This document shows positions 6,103-6,585 of a DNA stretch of 6,585 bases, one piece after another. The stretch is from contig CAMYLL010000157.1 in assembly GCA_947259235.1 (NCBI GenBank), positions 1 to 6,585 on the forward strand, in the 5' to 3' direction. Origin of the DNA: an uncultured Pseudodesulfovibrio sp. (GTDB taxonomy: Bacteria; Desulfobacterota; Desulfovibrionia; Desulfovibrionales; Desulfovibrionaceae). Under the pieces are notes generated by a model. It was not told where the DNA came from. It was given only the letters and a program-made list of their open reading frames with translations, and ran no database searches. The translations under genes and the position numbers were made by a program. Each line of letters starts with the position of its first letter. Within the stretch, counting starts at the first letter, position 1.

Positions 6103-6120
6103 TATGAATAGGTGCTCATA
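6103..6120. promoter_or_regulatory. ArsR/SmtB-type operator in front of the exporter gene
   Basis: TATGA (6103-6107) and TCATA (6116-6120) form an inverted repeat inside TGAATAGGTGCTCA, the same TGAA-N6-xTCA layout as SmtB-type sites. It sits just upstream of the TATAAT at 6129-6134, where the -35 and spacer would be, an ideal repression position. It shares 13 of 17 core bases with the site at 5691-5707. Confidence 0.65.
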
Positions 6121-6128
6121 CGTAGCAA

Positions 6129-6134
6129 TATAAT
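6129..6134 (+). promoter_or_regulatory. consensus -10 element for the exporter gene
   Basis: A perfect TATAAT lies 20 bases before the GTG start. The -35 region is poor (TGAATA at 6105-6110 with an 18-base spacer, three of six), and it overlaps the operator. The exporter may therefore have its own regulated promoter in addition to read-through from the regulator gene. Confidence 0.5.
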
Positions 6135-6154
6135 AGTTGAAATGGAGATATTCC

Positions 6155-6585
6155 GTGAATGAAATTTTGTTGAATATACTGGCACAATCCTGGCACGTAC
6201 TTGTCGAGTCCGCGCCTTTTGTCCTGTTCGGATTCTTCGTGGCCGGGCTGCTCAAGGCGTTTGTTCCCGATACATTCATGGCCCGGCATCTCGGCCGAAA
6301 CACTATTGGCTCGGTGGCCAAGGCCGCCGTCATCGGCGTGCCACTGCCCCTGTGCTCTTGCGGCGTGCTCCCGGCGGCCCTTGGTATGCGCAGACAGGGG
6401 GCAAGCAAGGGGGCAACCACGGCTTTCATGATCTCCACGCCGGAGACCGGGGTCGATTCCATGGCCGTGACTTACGCGCTCATCGATCCCATCATGACTG
6501 TGGTCCGGCCTGTAGCCGCGACGATCACCGCCATTGTGGCCGGTCTGTTGGTCAACGCCTTTCCCGATAGGGACGAGCAGGGGGC
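6155..6585 (+). CDS. SO_0444-type Cu/Zn efflux permease (3' end outside window)
   Basis: The first 143 codons are present and the frame runs off the window end. The protein belongs to the DUF318/ArsP-like permease superfamily. The segment PLPLCSCGVLPAALGMRRQG (63-82), with C67 and C69, followed by GASKGATTAFMISTPETGVDS, is the signature I associate with the SO_0444 family of Cu/Zn exporters, which often sit next to an ArsR regulator as here. Likely inner-membrane helices are about residues 15-37, 54-76 and 104-134. The CSCG pair in a membrane segment is a plausible metal ligand. The GTG start at 6155 is preceded by GGAG (6144-6147) with a seven-base spacer. The ATG at 6159 is out of frame. 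It should pump excess Zn or Cu out of the cytoplasm under the upstream sensor. Arsenic or another thiophilic metal is a less likely substrate. Confidence 0.88.
   Translation, partial: MNEILLNILAQSWHVLVESAPFVLFGFFVAGLLKAFVPDTFMARHLGRNTIGSVAKAAVIGVPLPLCSCGVLPAALGMRRQGASKGATTAFMISTPETGVDSMAVTYALIDPIMTVVRPVAATITAIVAGLLVNAFPDRDEQG

Noticed and set aside
5875..6462. Minus-strand open frame of 195 codons across the regulator and exporter genes
   Set aside because: It overlaps two recognised plus-strand genes and their control region, and its product has no domain I know.
1..6585. Mobile element, CRISPR array, tRNA or phage signature
   Set aside because: I saw no transposase or integrase gene, no regularly spaced repeats, no terminal inverted repeats and no cloverleaf-like RNA gene. 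All gene-sized stretches are explained by the listed genes.

Overview
The window looks like a stretch of a GC-rich, probably anaerobic or microaerophilic, Gram-negative chromosome. A Desulfovibrio/Pseudodesulfovibrio-type deltaproteobacterium is my best guess. That guess rests on gene content (a CheV next to a lone HPt protein, a roughly 110 kDa NAD-type glutamate dehydrogenase, Tpx, and an SO_0444-like metal exporter) and on general codon style. It is an inference, because no rRNA or other phylogenetic marker is present.

Layout. (1) Bases 2-376 hold the 3' end of an unrecognised plus-strand gene. It converges on a minus-strand pair, and a perfect 14-bp bidirectional terminator (398-429) lies between them. 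(2) The minus-strand pair is a CheV-type coupling protein (856-1800) followed by a small histidine-phosphotransfer protein (464-859). The two overlap by four bases, TTGA, so they are probably translationally coupled. (3) A 224-base divergent intergenic region (1801-2024) separates cheV from (4) a large plus-strand NAD-dependent glutamate dehydrogenase (2025-5000). (5) A short AT-rich promoter region with a Fur/PerR-like palindrome leads to thiol peroxidase tpx (5065-5583), which ends in a strong terminator. (6) An ArsR/SmtB-family metal sensor (5718-6074) is followed by the first 143 codons of a Cu/Zn-efflux-type permease (6155 to the window end). Each of these two genes has its own copy of a matching inverted-repeat operator.

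How the genes work together. The CheV-HPt pair is a chemotaxis or phosphorelay accessory module. Glutamate dehydrogenase links amino-acid catabolism to NADH and ammonia. Tpx removes peroxides and appears to be under a Fur-family regulator. The ArsR-permease pair reads as a self-contained metal detoxification unit: the sensor represses itself and the exporter until Zn(II) or a similar metal is bound. I found no rRNA, tRNA, CRISPR array, insertion sequence, attachment site or clear sign of recent transfer. Apart from the regulatory details, this is an ordinary core-genome region, and I did not find a convincing wholly new system.
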